A stretch of DNA of 64,000 nt from Tichowtungia aerotolerans (GCF_009905215.1 NZ_CP047593.1:3662900-3726899); one strand, 5' to 3'; counted from the stretch's first letter, positions 24,835 to 35,014 are shown. Notes: generated by a model not told the origin, from the sequence alone. Made by a program: numbers and translations.

Positions 24835-25023
24835 GCACCTAAAGAACCGTCCGAAAGACAACCCGGAACTAACAGAGAAACGAAGTGAGAATGTTAGAAT
24901 TGTCTGATCCCCCTCAAACAGGCAGGATACTTATTTTACATTCCAATCATCAAAATCTCTGCACCCTTTGAGCTCTTACTGGCCAATCCGCCTCCAACTA
25001 ATAAAATTTCCTGAATAGAAAAA

Positions 25024-25713
25024 ATGCCGAATCAAAACCGAACACTGAGGCCCGCGCCGCATCCGAAATTTAAATACCTTGTTACCGAACAGGGAGCACA
25101 CATCCATCCGCCCGCGGACTGGGCCTGTTTGAAGCCGGGCGATGCGGCCGTCACCCGCGCACTGAAAGCGCTCGGTCCCTGCTGGACGGTCCAGCAGAAA
25201 AAGGGCCGAAAAATCTTTTCCCTTGGCGTATGGGCGCCGGCGGAACGCATTGAGGAGGCCAAGAAAGCGGTTGAAGAAAAACGGGCTGATCCGGCCTACG
25301 CCAAACGACGCGAAAGCGACCTGAAGCGGCGCGCGAAAAAACAAGCAGAGTATGAAAAGGAGTTTTATCAAGCGGTTTTAGACTGGCTCCATTTTCATCC
25401 CAAACATCAGGCACTGGCCGAACAAATGGCAAAGGCAATCACAGAGCATGCCGTACCGGTCGGCAGCGGAACCGTAGCCCGCACAGAGCAAATTCCAGTC
25501 GAAAAACGAGCGTCGGCCGCCGTGATTGCATGGATGCGGCATCAAACAACCGCCTACGATACAATGTATATCGAACGGGTAAAAGGCCGACGGCGTGAAG
25601 TCCGCCGCGAGCTTGCAAAGCAATCGGCCGAACTGCTCGGTGCTTACCGCAAAGGGCAACCGGCCCATGAATCGTGCCCGCTCGCAAAAGCCGTTCGCAG
25701 TTCGATGACTTAA
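25024..25713 (+). CDS. DUF2293 domain protein
   Basis: A 229-residue cytosolic protein, strongly basic. The central part has a Lys/Arg-rich helical segment (KRADPAYAKRRESDLKRRAKKQAEY in pieces). The C-terminal half carries the DUF2293 signature region: AVIAWMRHQTTAYDTMYIERVKG followed by RREVRRELA. The family is widespread but has no established function; the basic nature hints at nucleic-acid contact, which is a guess. Confidence 0.75.
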   Translation: MPNQNRTLRPAPHPKFKYLVTEQGAHIHPPADWACLKPGDAAVTRALKALGPCWTVQQKKGRKIFSLGVWAPAERIEEAKKAVEEKRADPAYAKRRESDLKRRAKKQAEYEKEFYQAVLDWLHFHPKHQALAEQMAKAITEHAVPVGSGTVARTEQIPVEKRASAAVIAWMRHQTTAYDTMYIERVKGRRREVRRELAKQSAELLGAYRKGQPAHESCPLAKAVRSSMT

Positions 25714-25748
25714 ATGTCTGCTGCGCCACTTTTCAGGACACAGGCAAA

Positions 25749-26465
25749 CTAATCTAAATAGATTTCGGTGCGATAGTATCCCGGGGCTCTATCCATAGGA
25801 ACGCCGCAGGTCACAAGCTGGTTCTCTGCCTGAATGTCATCCATATCCGGAACAGGCGTCCAATTGCCCTCAGCAAGACTGCTGCTGTGCAGCAAACGAT
25901 ATTTGCGGGTGCGATTCTCATAGCCGCTGCCCCCCGCCTTCTCCGCAAAAAAGTAAACGGCTCCATCAGGAGAAATTCTCAGGATGGGCCGGTCCGACGG
26001 ATTCATCGGGTCCGTACCGGCAATAAACTCTTCCAGGTCAATCACGCCATTGCCGTCGCTGTCCGTACTGCTTCCTGCCCGGTGCAGCGAACCAAAATAA
26101 AACGTCTCCCAATCATCCGATAGTCCATCGAAATCGGAATCGGGCATGACCGGGGCCGTCCAGAACAACTCCTCGGAATAATCACTTTCGACAGGACCGG
26201 AACAGGTTCTCACACAGAAATACAGTGTTTTATTGTATTCCAGATCAGTCAGCCGAACACTGGTTCCGTTGGTCACTGTAATATAGTCGGTATATCTCCC
26301 GGAGGTTGTACCATAAAACAACTTATAATAGTGAATTTCCTCCAGAGGGTCCCCGTTGACTGTGGTCTGTGCCGGCTCCCACTCCACAGTAATACTGATG
26401 GCTTCACAAAACCAAACAGCTGCGAATATAATGCCGAAAGTCATTCTAAATATTGTCTTTAGCAT
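25749..26465 (-). CDS. Secreted protein with fibronectin-III-like and calcium-repeat segments
   Basis: A 238-residue exported protein. Signal peptide MLKTIFRMTFGIIFAAVWFC; then one fibronectin-III-like domain (about 30-110: ISITVEWEP...YYKLFYGTTSGRYTD...LYFCVRTC). Next come thrombospondin-3/dockerin-like Asp-rich loops (DSDFDGLSDDWE and DSDGNGVIDLEEF) followed by AGTDP, which probably bind calcium. The C-terminal segment (YRLLHSSSLAEGNWTPV) resembles the end domain of the duplicated protein at 38247-39806. ATG 26465 has GGAGAGGA upstream. It is probably a cell-surface or matrix protein; its role is unknown. Confidence 0.7.
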   Translation of the reverse strand: MLKTIFRMTFGIIFAAVWFCEAISITVEWEPAQTTVNGDPLEEIHYYKLFYGTTSGRYTDYITVTNGTSVRLTDLEYNKTLYFCVRTCSGPVESDYSEELFWTAPVMPDSDFDGLSDDWETFYFGSLHRAGSSTDSDGNGVIDLEEFIAGTDPMNPSDRPILRISPDGAVYFFAEKAGGSGYENRTRKYRLLHSSSLAEGNWTPVPDMDDIQAENQLVTCGVPMDRAPGYYRTEIYLD

Positions 26466-26995
26466 AGCGTCCTCTCCACTGTTCAAATTATGCCCAAACC
26501 CTTGTTCAGAACGAGTCAGACTGGCCTCTGCCCACGTTCTAAACTCTTAACCCGCAAGAAACACCCGGGTTAAAAAGCCTATTTACAAAGGATATAAAGG
26601 TCTCAGATACCCGGACGTATATCCAGAAAAAAACAAGAACAGATCTGAAACCCAAACAGGATGATTTTTCCGAAAATCCCGAAGCAAAAACAGCCCCCGA
26701 TCGCACATCATCAGAGAGCCCCCTAAACCAAAAAAGACAGGTGTAATGGCTGCTTTGTTCCAGCCAATGATTCTTCTTTGAAGAAAGAAACTCCATCTTC
26801 AAAAATCATAAATACAATGGCAAGCTATACCAACTTATATAAACGCACATTCTTTAGATTGAAGATTCATTGAAGAAACCATCCTTTCCGGAGAGAAAAA
26901 GATGCATCGATCCGCTCGCGACAATGAAACCGCTCATTAATGATCATCTATGATCCGCACTTGTACGACAGCAGTAAAACTGATTGGCTGTCATC
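26466..26995. other. 530-base intergenic region without a recognisable gene
   Basis: AT-rich spacer between divergent genes. It must hold the promoters of both. The largest open frame in it (26539-26802, minus) has no ribosome-binding site or family features. I see no repeat, RNA gene or terminator. Confidence 0.6.
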
Positions 26996-28528
26996 ATGAA
27001 AACGGTTGACCAGCTTTTTGAAGAAATCCTGCGTGCAAGAACACGGGTATACCGCGCGGGGGCGCCAACGCCCTTGCAGCCGATGCGTCTGCCCGAAGCC
27101 GGTGCCTGCGAGGTGTTTATAAAACGCGAGGATCTCGGACCGATCAATGCCTACAAGTGGCGCGGGGCCTATAACGCCGTTGCGGCATATCATCAGCAAA
27201 CCGGCTGCGAAACCGTTGTGGCCGCATCGGCCGGTAATCACGCCCAGGGCGTTGCACGCGCCGCCCGGCTGCTCGGCATCCAGGCAAAAATCTTTATGCC
27301 GCTGGCCGCCCCGCTGCTCAAGCAGGAAGCTGTCCGGCAGCATGGCGGCGATCACGTTGAGATTATCCTGACCGGCGACACCTACAACGAGGCCGACCAG
27401 GCTGCTCGGTCTTTTGCAGAGGAACACGATCTCACCTATATCCATCCGTTTGATGATCTCTACACAATGGCCGGCCAGGCGACCATTGCGGACGAAATCA
27501 TGCTGTCCGGAACAGTGCCCGACGTCGTCTTCCTGCAGATCGGCGGCGGCGGAATGGCAGGAGCCGTCTCCTGCTGGCTGAAAAAGCACTGGCCGGACAT
27601 CCGTATTATCGGCGTCGAGGCCGCCGAACAGGCGTCGATGAAGGCGTCTATTGAAGCCGGATATCCGGTCACACTCGATTCAGTAGACACATTCTGTGAC
27701 GGCACAGCTGTCACCCGGCCCGGCGACCTGACCTATTCCGTCTGCCGTGAAACGATCGATGAATTCATTACCGTGACTAACGATGAAGTGTCCGCCGCAA
27801 TCCAGCGCATGTGGGAAAGCCTGCGCGTCATCCCGGAAACCTCCGGCGCCATTGGGCTGGCCGGACTGATCCAGTACACCGCCGACCACCGCGCAGATAT
27901 CAAAGATAAAAAGCTCCTTTGCATCTGCAGCGGCGCCAACATGGACTTCAGCAAGCTGGCTCAGATTTCGCGTGCGGCGGCCATCGGCACGCACCACCGC
28001 CGCTACATCCGCTTCCACCTGAACGAAGAAAGCGGCTCGATGCTGAGCCTGCTGGACCGCTATTTCATCGACATCGCCGTAGGCGAGTTTCTGTACGGCA
28101 AGGTCGACAAAACAAATGCGTGGCCGATTATTGCCGTGGAAGGAGAAACCGAACGACTGAACCGGTTTGAACAGGAATTGAGCGACGGCGGCATACAGTT
28201 CGAGAATGTCACTCATGCGGCGGATGTGCGCTACCGCATCATCAACTATAACCCCGCCCTGTTTAAAAATCCTCTGCTGCTGCACATCGAGTTCCCGGAA
28301 CGCAAAGGTGCCCTGCGCGATTTTATGCGAAGGGTCTCCGGCCTGGCCAACGTCTGCTATTTCAACTATGCCTATTCCGGTGAAGCCATCGGTCACACGC
28401 TGATGGGCTTTGAGTTTGAAACCCCGGCCGCGCGGGATAATTTCCTGACCGCAGTCGGAGAAACCCGGGTGTCTATTCGACCGGTCGACCAAACCACTGC
28501 GGAACGGATTTTACAACACACGTCTTAA
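26996..28528 (+). CDS. ilvA: Threonine dehydratase (biosynthetic type)
   Basis: PLP enzyme that deaminates threonine to 2-oxobutanoate at the start of isoleucine synthesis. The 510-residue length is that of the biosynthetic form. Seen: PLP lysine in [16 protein letters not shown] (Lys54), [11 protein letters not shown], a phosphate loop IGGGGMAGA, and CSGANMD. The C-terminal third (about 325-510) holds two ACT-like modules ([18 protein letters not shown]) for feedback control. ATG 26996 chosen; a TTG 12 bases upstream is less likely. It is followed after 15 bases by a YchJ-like gene. Confidence 0.95.
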   Translation: MKTVDQLFEEILRARTRVYRAGAPTPLQPMRLPEAGACEVFIKREDLGPINAYKWRGAYNAVAAYHQQTGCETVVAASAGNHAQGVARAARLLGIQAKIFMPLAAPLLKQEAVRQHGGDHVEIILTGDTYNEADQAARSFAEEHDLTYIHPFDDLYTMAGQATIADEIMLSGTVPDVVFLQIGGGGMAGAVSCWLKKHWPDIRIIGVEAAEQASMKASIEAGYPVTLDSVDTFCDGTAVTRPGDLTYSVCRETIDEFITVTNDEVSAAIQRMWESLRVIPETSGAIGLAGLIQYTADHRADIKDKKLLCICSGANMDFSKLAQISRAAAIGTHHRRYIRFHLNEESGSMLSLLDRYFIDIAVGEFLYGKVDKTNAWPIIAVEGETERLNRFEQELSDGGIQFENVTHAADVRYRIINYNPALFKNPLLLHIEFPERKGALRDFMRRVSGLANVCYFNYAYSGEAIGHTLMGFEFETPAARDNFLTAVGETRVSIRPVDQTTAERILQHTS

Positions 28529-28543
28529 CCCACCAAAACCTGC

Positions 28544-28930
28544 ATGAAAACAATGGACTGTCCCTGCGGAAGCGGGAAACGAATTCAGGAATGCTGCGGC
28601 AAATGGATTGCCGGACGCAAAAAGGCACCAACAGCAGAGACGCTGATGCGCTCCCGTTACACCGCATATGTACTGGAGGATGTCGATTATCTCGTTGAAA
28701 CCACCCTGCCCGCATCGCGGGATCGCACGCTGGCCGACGATATCCGCCACTGGATGAAACAGGTGCAGTGGCAGCGGCTTCATGTACTCGGCACCGAAGC
28801 GGGCGATCGCTCCGACACCGAAGGAACGGTTGAATTTATCGCAGAATTCATCGGCCCGAACGGCACCGACCGCCATCATGAACGCTCACAGTTCAAAAAG
28901 GTTCACGGCACCTGGTTCTACGTCGGATAG
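28544..28930 (+). CDS. YchJ-like SEC-C motif protein
   Basis: A 128-residue protein of the UPF0225/YchJ family. It starts with a SEC-C-type zinc motif (CPCGSGKRIQECCGKW), then AETLMRSRYTAYVLEDVDYLVETT and a C-terminal NTF2-like half (VEFIAEFI...HHERSQFKKVHGTWFYVG). The function of the family is not established. Fifteen bases after ilvA and probably co-transcribed. Confidence 0.85.
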   Translation: MKTMDCPCGSGKRIQECCGKWIAGRKKAPTAETLMRSRYTAYVLEDVDYLVETTLPASRDRTLADDIRHWMKQVQWQRLHVLGTEAGDRSDTEGTVEFIAEFIGPNGTDRHHERSQFKKVHGTWFYVG

Positions 28931-28936
28931 ATCGTC

Positions 28937-31498
28937 TTACTGTTTTACAATCCGAATCTCATCCACAAAAACCGTCACATCGTATCCCGTCACGCCCAGG
29001 CCCTTCAGCACCAACGCCCGAATGCTCTGAGACGGAACCGTAAAGACCGCCTCGAACGGCTGGTAGGTTCCGGACGCGGTCGGCTGAAACGTCCCACCTG
29101 AAACCCCGCCCAGCAAAACCTGCAGTTGCTGCGTCTGTGCGCCGCTGTTCAGCCGCTGGGCCGCATAAAAGGATACCGCATAGGTTCCCTCTTCCAGAAT
29201 CAGCGCCTGAGAAGCCTGCCCCACGTTCTGAAGGAAAAGCACCTGAGCACCTTCGGGCGGAGCCGGGTTTCCGGAAGTGAAGGCCGTGGAGGCTTCACTG
29301 CAACCCGCGCCTCCGGAGAAATCCCACGGGGTTCCGGACGGACGATATTCATATCCGTTTTCATCCGAATCGAAAAAGCCCGCTTCGAATCCTCCGTCGA
29401 GCAGCGCTTCATTGGCCGACGGAGCGATGTATTTCCGGAGCGTTGCGGAAACGCCCTGCGGCCCGCCGTACAGATTGTCTCGAACAAACACCGGATTGGC
29501 GGTGTTATATGCAACGGCCGCGCCTTCCATATCGAACTGGTTGCCGAGAATGCTCACGTACCCGCTGGAAGACCGGACATCAACACCAATCCGGTTGGTC
29601 GTGGACGGTCCACTGAAAAAGTTATGATCAATCACAGCGGTATACCCGTAATTCAGACAAATATCGGTCGGAGAAAAGTCGCGGGCGACACCGGTTCCGA
29701 GAAATGCGCTGCCCTGCGTATCCAAACATTGGAAACTGTTGTGGCTGAAAAACAGCTGCCGCATCCCGTTCACATAAATACCGTAGTCCCGGAAATTAAA
29801 ATCGCAGTTGTTGACGTGAAACGCCGGCTCGGCCCAGCCGTCACCCGGATCGCCAATATCGATCAGCAGACCGGTCGAGCATTCATCAAACAGCGTATTC
29901 TTCACCTTCCCGTCTTCCGGAAACTTATAGGGAGCGGCGTAAACGATTCCGGTTGCCACACCGGAAAAAATGCAGTCACCGATCATCGGGTTGTAGCAAT
30001 CTTCCAGATCCAGGCCGACCTGTGCGGACCAGTTTCCGTTGGATGCCGAACCATCGGCAAACACCTTGATGTTTTCAAATTTCGGATACCACGAGTTCCA
30101 CACCAGACAGCCGGTCTTGAAATAGTTTCCATCACCCGGCTGCGAAGAGCGGACATTCATGTTAATCAGGTTCAGGTTGCGGTTCTGGGTCACGCCGGAC
30201 GGAGGCAGGTCCATAAAAAAGGCGTACTCAATTCCCGGCTGCATTGCCACCAGCGAAAGGTCCCGAACGGTCAGCTGCATCCATGAAATCGACGTCCCTG
30301 CAAACCGCAATCCACCCGACGTATTGTTCACCAGAAGCTGAGTCACCTCCTCCCCGCCGCCGCGAATCTGCATACCGTACTGCGAAGTGTTTCCAATGCC
30401 TGGAATATCCACAGGGGAGTTCAGAAGATATGTTCCAGCCGGAATAAAGATTTCGGAATGCCGCGAGCTTCCCAGAACTTCCAGCATCTGTTCAAACGCC
30501 GGCGCAGAGTCCATTGTGCCGGTCGGATCGGCGCCGAAATAGAGTGGATTAAAGACAGACGTCTCCGCAACAATCCGCTGCTGAGACGTGCTCAGGGCAG
30601 ATGTCAGATAGCGATCCACCCGAAAGAGCGCCGGATCGCCCGCGGGCTTGGCGGCATGCATCACCATCTGAACCGGCGCCGCGGTATCGTACACCGCATT
30701 GGTCGCAAAAAAATACTCCACGCCGTTCACCGTCACGGCAGCCCGTTTGGAAACCGTGTTGAAGGTGATGGACACATAACGCGCATCACGGTCCGGAATC
30801 CAGTTGGTTGCCGCCAGCTCGCCATCCCAGTAAAAGCGGGCAGCGCCGTTGTCCTCCAACTCAACGGAAATGAGAGACGCCGGCCATTGCTCATCGGTCC
30901 CGTACGACAGGCCCAGCCCCCAGAAAGCTCCGACCGGCTGCGCATCATTCGGCGGACGAAGAACCGCGGTGAAATCCAGCCGTTTTCCCGTCACCATATT
31001 GGTCAGGATACCGCCCTGCGTCACAACCGTCACATCATCGGCCCCGGCGGACGGCAAATCAAACCACATGTCGCCGGCGGCCACATAAACCTCCCAGCCG
31101 GTACTGTCATTATATTCCGTATAGGGATTCGATGTGTAGCGGTTGCTATGGTGCCCGTCCTCGATATTATCGCTGGAGACAGCCCGGGTACAGTTCTCGA
31201 CCGCCAGCAGTTCGCCGCCCTGATACACCCGAAGAAATGCCGGACGAGGCGCGCCGTACGGCGAAAAACTGTAGAAAGACAGGTTTGTGTCCGCCGATCC
31301 GAATTTATAGGCGTGCAGCTGCCAGGCAGAGTTCAGATCACTGGTATCATAAACCAGATACATCTCATTCGGCGTGCTTTCCCACGCCAGATCAAACGAA
31401 GCCCCGTTCAACTGTCCGGCCAGCAGGAAATCATCTTCTGCGCAGAAACCGATTCCCGCGACGAAACTGAGCAAAAGGACTATCTTTTTACAATTCAT
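28937..31498 (-). CDS. Large secreted beta-helix protein with pectate-lyase-3-like domain and C-terminal carbohydrate-binding-like domain
   Basis: An 853-residue exported protein with signal peptide MNCKKIVLLLSFVAGIGFCA. Residues about 110-290 look like a LamG/concanavalin-like sandwich. From about 315 comes FNPLYFGADPTGTMDSAPAFEQML, the typical start of a pectate-lyase-3/tailspike-type right-handed beta-helix, with IFIPAGTYLLNSPVDIPG and GMQIRGGGEEVTQL. The helix runs to about 690. The last 150 residues (LLDGGFEAGFFDSDENGYEY...VFVDEIRIVKQ) form a jelly-roll typical of sugar-binding modules. It is presumably a polysaccharide lyase or hydrolase; the substrate is unknown. Downstream of, and similar to, the gene at 31509, from which it is separated by 10 bases. 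Confidence 0.85.
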   Translation of the reverse strand: MNCKKIVLLLSFVAGIGFCAEDDFLLAGQLNGASFDLAWESTPNEMYLVYDTSDLNSAWQLHAYKFGSADTNLSFYSFSPYGAPRPAFLRVYQGGELLAVENCTRAVSSDNIEDGHHSNRYTSNPYTEYNDSTGWEVYVAAGDMWFDLPSAGADDVTVVTQGGILTNMVTGKRLDFTAVLRPPNDAQPVGAFWGLGLSYGTDEQWPASLISVELEDNGAARFYWDGELAATNWIPDRDARYVSITFNTVSKRAAVTVNGVEYFFATNAVYDTAAPVQMVMHAAKPAGDPALFRVDRYLTSALSTSQQRIVAETSVFNPLYFGADPTGTMDSAPAFEQMLEVLGSSRHSEIFIPAGTYLLNSPVDIPGIGNTSQYGMQIRGGGEEVTQLLVNNTSGGLRFAGTSISWMQLTVRDLSLVAMQPGIEYAFFMDLPPSGVTQNRNLNLINMNVRSSQPGDGNYFKTGCLVWNSWYPKFENIKVFADGSASNGNWSAQVGLDLEDCYNPMIGDCIFSGVATGIVYAAPYKFPEDGKVKNTLFDECSTGLLIDIGDPGDGWAEPAFHVNNCDFNFRDYGIYVNGMRQLFFSHNSFQCLDTQGSAFLGTGVARDFSPTDICLNYGYTAVIDHNFFSGPSTTNRIGVDVRSSSGYVSILGNQFDMEGAAVAYNTANPVFVRDNLYGGPQGVSATLRKYIAPSANEALLDGGFEAGFFDSDENGYEYRPSGTPWDFSGGAGCSEASTAFTSGNPAPPEGAQVLFLQNVGQASQALILEEGTYAVSFYAAQRLNSGAQTQQLQVLLGGVSGGTFQPTASGTYQPFEAVFTVPSQSIRALVLKGLGVTGYDVTVFVDEIRIVKQ
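29721..29733. repeat. Short copy of the dispersed palindrome, TCCAA-ACA-TTGGA
   Basis: Five-bp arms. On the minus strand it encodes FQCLD in the beta-helix protein. Confidence 0.65.
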
Positions 31499-31508
31499 TC
31501 ATCCGTCC

Positions 31509-32783
31509 TCAGTTCAGGTCGTCCGTAATCATTGTTCCGGCTGTATCGACATAGCGTGTAAGCCATGCGCCGCCGCCGCTGAAATCGCCGACCATCCCGC
31601 CGAAGACGCTGTTGATGCAGGAAATACTGTTACTGCTCTGATTATATACTGCGGTTCCCTCCATATTAAACTGATTGCCGGAAAGCAGCACATAGCTGCT
31701 GTCGGAGGAAATCTGCACGGCCCGCCTCCGGGGACTGGCCGGCTCCACAAAAAGGCAGTGGTCAATCGTTACATTCGATGCGTAAACCAGATCCACATCA
31801 ACCGGGTCATAGTCCGCGGTGGTTGAGCCGTTGTTGTACCACTGACTTCCGTCCCGTTCGCTGCAGTAGAAAAGAACATGACTGATATTCACCTGCCGGG
31901 CTCCGACCACATTCACGCCGACGTCGTAATAGTTGAAATGGCAGTTGTCAATATGCACGTTCGGCAGCGGCCAGCCTTCGCCCTTCTGCCGGAACTGCAG
32001 ATCCAGCGCAACATCCACACCGACCAGATAGGTGTTTACAATGGTCGCTTCGCGAGCCGTGGAATTAACTTTCCCATGATAAATCGCGGTCTGCACCTTG
32101 TTGATATGACAGTCGCGAATCACCGGTGCACGGCAGTCCTGCAGGAAAATCCCGTATTCCGGATGGCGAACCGGATCCACATATTCGCCCTGCTTACGAA
32201 TGGTCACATTAACAAACCGGGCGCCCCACGCACTGGTTGCTTTGATCCCGGTTGCAAAAAAATTCGGCGAGGTATGAATCGGCGAGGTAATATACACATT
32301 CTCGACAATCAGCTGACGGCACAGCGGATCGCCTGCATCTGCGGCTTCAAACTCGAAAGCGGTTGTAATATTGGTTTGCATCGCAACAAACGACAGATCT
32401 GAAAGCTGCACGCAAAGACGAGTCATCCCCGACGCATCAACGAACAGTCCGCCGACCGCATTATTCACCCAAAGCTCTGTTGCATCCTGTCCTCCGCCGC
32501 GAATCGACACACCATGCTGAAAGCTGTTATCGCTCACCGGAAACGTCACCCGGCTGTTCAGCAGAAACCGGCCCGGCGGAATAAACACCTCGACCTGCGG
32601 ATCGGCACCGATATCTGCAATCATAGCATTGAATGCCGGGGACGAATCCGTGGTTCCTGTCGGATCTGCACCGTAGTCCAGCGGGTTATAAACCCGCGAA
32701 TTCTCCAAAAACGGAGCGGAGTCCACCTGCGCATAAAGCACCGGAACCGCCAGACAAAACACAACCATCATAAAAACACGCAT
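31509..32783 (-). CDS. Secreted pectate-lyase-3-like beta-helix protein
   Basis: A 424-residue exported protein. Signal peptide MRVFMMVVFCLAVPVLYAQ, then YNPLDYGADPTGTTDSSPAFNAMIADI, VFIPPGRFLLNSRVTFP and GVSIRGGGQDATELWVNN, the N-cap and first coils of a pectate-lyase-3-type beta-helix. Short Asn/Ile-rich coils run to the C-terminus. It parallels the core of the 853-residue neighbour but lacks its LamG-like and C-terminal modules. Start ATG 32783 has GAGAGG 7 bases upstream. It is probably expressed with the neighbour under the AraC gene at 32896. Confidence 0.85.
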   Translation of the reverse strand: MRVFMMVVFCLAVPVLYAQVDSAPFLENSRVYNPLDYGADPTGTTDSSPAFNAMIADIGADPQVEVFIPPGRFLLNSRVTFPVSDNSFQHGVSIRGGGQDATELWVNNAVGGLFVDASGMTRLCVQLSDLSFVAMQTNITTAFEFEAADAGDPLCRQLIVENVYITSPIHTSPNFFATGIKATSAWGARFVNVTIRKQGEYVDPVRHPEYGIFLQDCRAPVIRDCHINKVQTAIYHGKVNSTAREATIVNTYLVGVDVALDLQFRQKGEGWPLPNVHIDNCHFNYYDVGVNVVGARQVNISHVLFYCSERDGSQWYNNGSTTADYDPVDVDLVYASNVTIDHCLFVEPASPRRRAVQISSDSSYVLLSGNQFNMEGTAVYNQSSNSISCINSVFGGMVGDFSGGGAWLTRYVDTAGTMITDDLN

Positions 32784-32895
32784 CGCACGGCCTCTCAAAT
32801 ATTATATGTTTATTAATTTTGATATTTTTATCATTATATACGCAAAATGACAACACAAATTCAGCAGCAACCAGGCGAGAACAAGGCCGAACGGA

Positions 32896-33684
32896 TTATC
32901 CGGTCCATTGCTCAACCCGGAAGGCGCGCGGGCTGGTTTCATAGCGCTCCCTAAATCGCCGGGCGAAGTGATACGGAGCACTGAAGCCGCAGCGATAGGC
33001 AATCTCGGAAACATTGAGCCCGGTTTCGACTAAGAGCCGCCGGCCGTTTTCCGTGCGAACTCTCCAGAGATACTCCACCGGCGTAATCCCGAGATACTTT
33101 TTAAAAAGACGAATCAGATGGGTCGGTGAAACACAACCCGTTCGGGCTATGCAGGCGAGATCCAGCGACTCGGGATAACGGGAATCGATCAGTTCCTGCG
33201 CCCGCACAACCGCTTCCGGCAACGGAACGGCCTGCCGGGGATACCCGGTACTATCGAAAAACTCAGCAAACAGCAGAACTGCAATCTGCTCATAAAGATT
33301 TGTCGCCGAAGCATCCGTTCGGACATTCAGTGTTTTGCCCCAATCAGTCAGCTCCCGAATTTTTCCAGACATTGGAAATACGCCAGTCAATGCCTGATAA
33401 TCGCTGAGTTGACGATCTGAAAGCTCTGCATCATATGCGGAACAGAAGCCGTGGTGCGTCTTTTCCGCACGGGCAAACCGGAACTGTTCTACATGATTCG
33501 GCAGCAGCAGCATGATTTTCCCAGCCCCCACTCGCTGCTCACGCCCGTCCACAAAAACATCACAATAACCGCTGTACACATAAAAGAGCTGGAGTGACGT
33601 CTGTACGCGCGGTCCCAATGTCCCGCCCGCCGGATACACACAATCGTCAATCCGAAACCCCGAAACCCGATCTGCTAATTTCAT
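32896..33684 (-). CDS. AraC-family regulator (paralog 1 of the carbohydrate region)
   Basis: A 262-residue transcription factor. N-terminal cupin: FRIDDCVYPAGGTLGPRVQTSLQLFYVYSG, GKIMLLLPNHVEQF and THHGFCSA. C-terminal double helix-turn-helix: LDLACIARTGCVSPTHLIRLFKKYLG and VSEIAYRCGFSAPYHFARRFRERYETSP. The N-terminal domain matches that of the regulator at 39953 closely (RIDD.VY..GGTL, THHGFC), so the two are paralogs that probably sense related ligands. It lies between the beta-helix genes and the divergent UroD-like gene. ATG 33684 used (MKLADRV), matching the paralog start MKTASN. Confidence 0.88.
   Translation of the reverse strand: MKLADRVSGFRIDDCVYPAGGTLGPRVQTSLQLFYVYSGYCDVFVDGREQRVGAGKIMLLLPNHVEQFRFARAEKTHHGFCSAYDAELSDRQLSDYQALTGVFPMSGKIRELTDWGKTLNVRTDASATNLYEQIAVLLFAEFFDSTGYPRQAVPLPEAVVRAQELIDSRYPESLDLACIARTGCVSPTHLIRLFKKYLGITPVEYLWRVRTENGRRLLVETGLNVSEIAYRCGFSAPYHFARRFRERYETSPRAFRVEQWTG
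33362..33378. repeat. Imperfect dispersed palindrome TTTCCAG-ACA-TTGGAAA
   Basis: One mismatch; inside the AraC gene, in a reading frame that does not give FQTLE. Confidence 0.6.
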
Positions 33685-33823
33685 GCAATAAAAATACAAT
33701 AAAAGCGCAACAAGTCAGCATTAATGTTTATTATGTATTCTTTTTCAGCAACCAGATCCATTTACACCCGAGCTGCAACAGGTTTAAATCTGTTTCATCA
33801 TTTTTCAGAAAGGGAGCAGGTAA

Positions 33824-34966
33824 ATGACCAGTAAAGAACGGATATTCAGACAGCTCGCAGGCGAACCGGTTGACCACATTCCGCTGATCGGCGGATGGGC
33901 GCTCGGTGCCCGCAACATTGCAGAGATTGCCGGAATCAGCATTGAAGATTATCAGACCGACCCGCTCGGCGGCGTACTTGCCGCCAACCATGCCCTCTGC
34001 TGCGACGGCCTCGTCCCGCCCGCAATTCCCGACCCGGCTAACCTCGATGAAAACCATCAGGGCGAAGTGCGCGAAGAAGAGTTTGCCCACATTGAACCGG
34101 AAGCCCTGCTCGAATACGCCGAACAGATTCCGGATACCGAAGAGCGGGTTCTGGCCGAACGCTTTAATGAGAAAAAATTCGAGGCCAACCTTAACGCCGT
34201 GTACGACATGCACCAGAAAAACACCAAAGGCTTTACATTGATCCCCAACGACTGGGGCGTTTCCGCAAATTTTACCCTTTTCGCCATCTACGGCTATCAG
34301 GCTTTTCTGGAGGCGATCGCCTTTTATCCCGAGGCCGTTGAAAAAATCTTCTGGGAATCCGCCGTCATCGCGCGCCGTCAGAACCAGTATCACATCGAGA
34401 TGATCAAAAAACACGACCTGCCGCGCATGATGTTCACCGGTCACGACATCTGCAACCAGATGGGGCCTATGTGCTCCCCGAAATATCTAAAAAAAAGTTA
34501 CTGGCCGCACTCCAAATACGCACTCGAACCGTTTGTAAACGAAGGGATCCGGCTGATTCATCACTGCGACGGAAACGTCATGCCGATCATCGACGATATG
34601 ATCGACGCCGGCTACACCGGCTTCCAGGGCTTTCAGTATGAGTGCGGCGTTGATCCCTATGAACTGGCAAAACGTCGCGGCCCCAACGGCGAAACCATGC
34701 TTTTCATGGCCGGGCTTTCCATCACCCGCACCCTGCCCTTCGGTACTCCGCAAGAAGCCAAAGACGAAATCGACTACTGCATGGACTACACTGATGGCGG
34801 AAAAGGTCTGTTTCTGTTCACCAGCAACGTCGTCGGCATTGAAGTGCCGCCGATCAACCTGAAAACCGCCTATCACCACGCCGCATCCATTGATCCTTCA
34901 ACATGGCAGCCAAAACAACGTCCGTGGCCATGGAGTCAGAGACAATCGAAAACCTTGCTGAACTGA
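33824..34966 (+). CDS. Uroporphyrinogen-decarboxylase-family protein (methyltransferase type)
   Basis: A 380-residue protein beginning MTSKERIFRQLAGEPVDHIPL, the usual start of UroD-superfamily proteins of the MtaA/CmuA type rather than the heme-pathway HemE. Later segments fit the same barrel: ILIHHCDGN-like RLIHHCDGNVMPIIDDMIDAGYTGFQGFQ and LFMAGLSITRTLPFGTPQEAKDEI. Such proteins often move methyl groups to or from a corrinoid. No corrinoid protein gene is in the window. Its position in a polysaccharide region, divergent from an AraC regulator, suggests a link to methylated sugars or related compounds (inference). AAAGGGAGCAGG precedes ATG 33824. Confidence 0.8.
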   Translation: MTSKERIFRQLAGEPVDHIPLIGGWALGARNIAEIAGISIEDYQTDPLGGVLAANHALCCDGLVPPAIPDPANLDENHQGEVREEEFAHIEPEALLEYAEQIPDTEERVLAERFNEKKFEANLNAVYDMHQKNTKGFTLIPNDWGVSANFTLFAIYGYQAFLEAIAFYPEAVEKIFWESAVIARRQNQYHIEMIKKHDLPRMMFTGHDICNQMGPMCSPKYLKKSYWPHSKYALEPFVNEGIRLIHHCDGNVMPIIDDMIDAGYTGFQGFQYECGVDPYELAKRRGPNGETMLFMAGLSITRTLPFGTPQEAKDEIDYCMDYTDGGKGLFLFTSNVVGIEVPPINLKTAYHHAASIDPSTWQPKQRPWPWSQRQSKTLLN

Positions 34967-35014
34967 GCTGAGAATCGAGCGGAATCAACCGTTCTGTAAA
35001 AGCCAACCACTCCA

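Noticed and set aside
26539-26802. An 87-codon minus-strand open frame in the 530-base spacer
   Set aside because: No ribosome-binding site, no recognisable domain, and its composition looks like non-coding DNA.
29126-31528. Long plus-strand open frames opposite the 853-residue beta-helix gene
   Set aside because: They are Arg/Ile-rich shadows with no signal peptide or family motif; the minus-strand gene has a signal peptide and clear domains.
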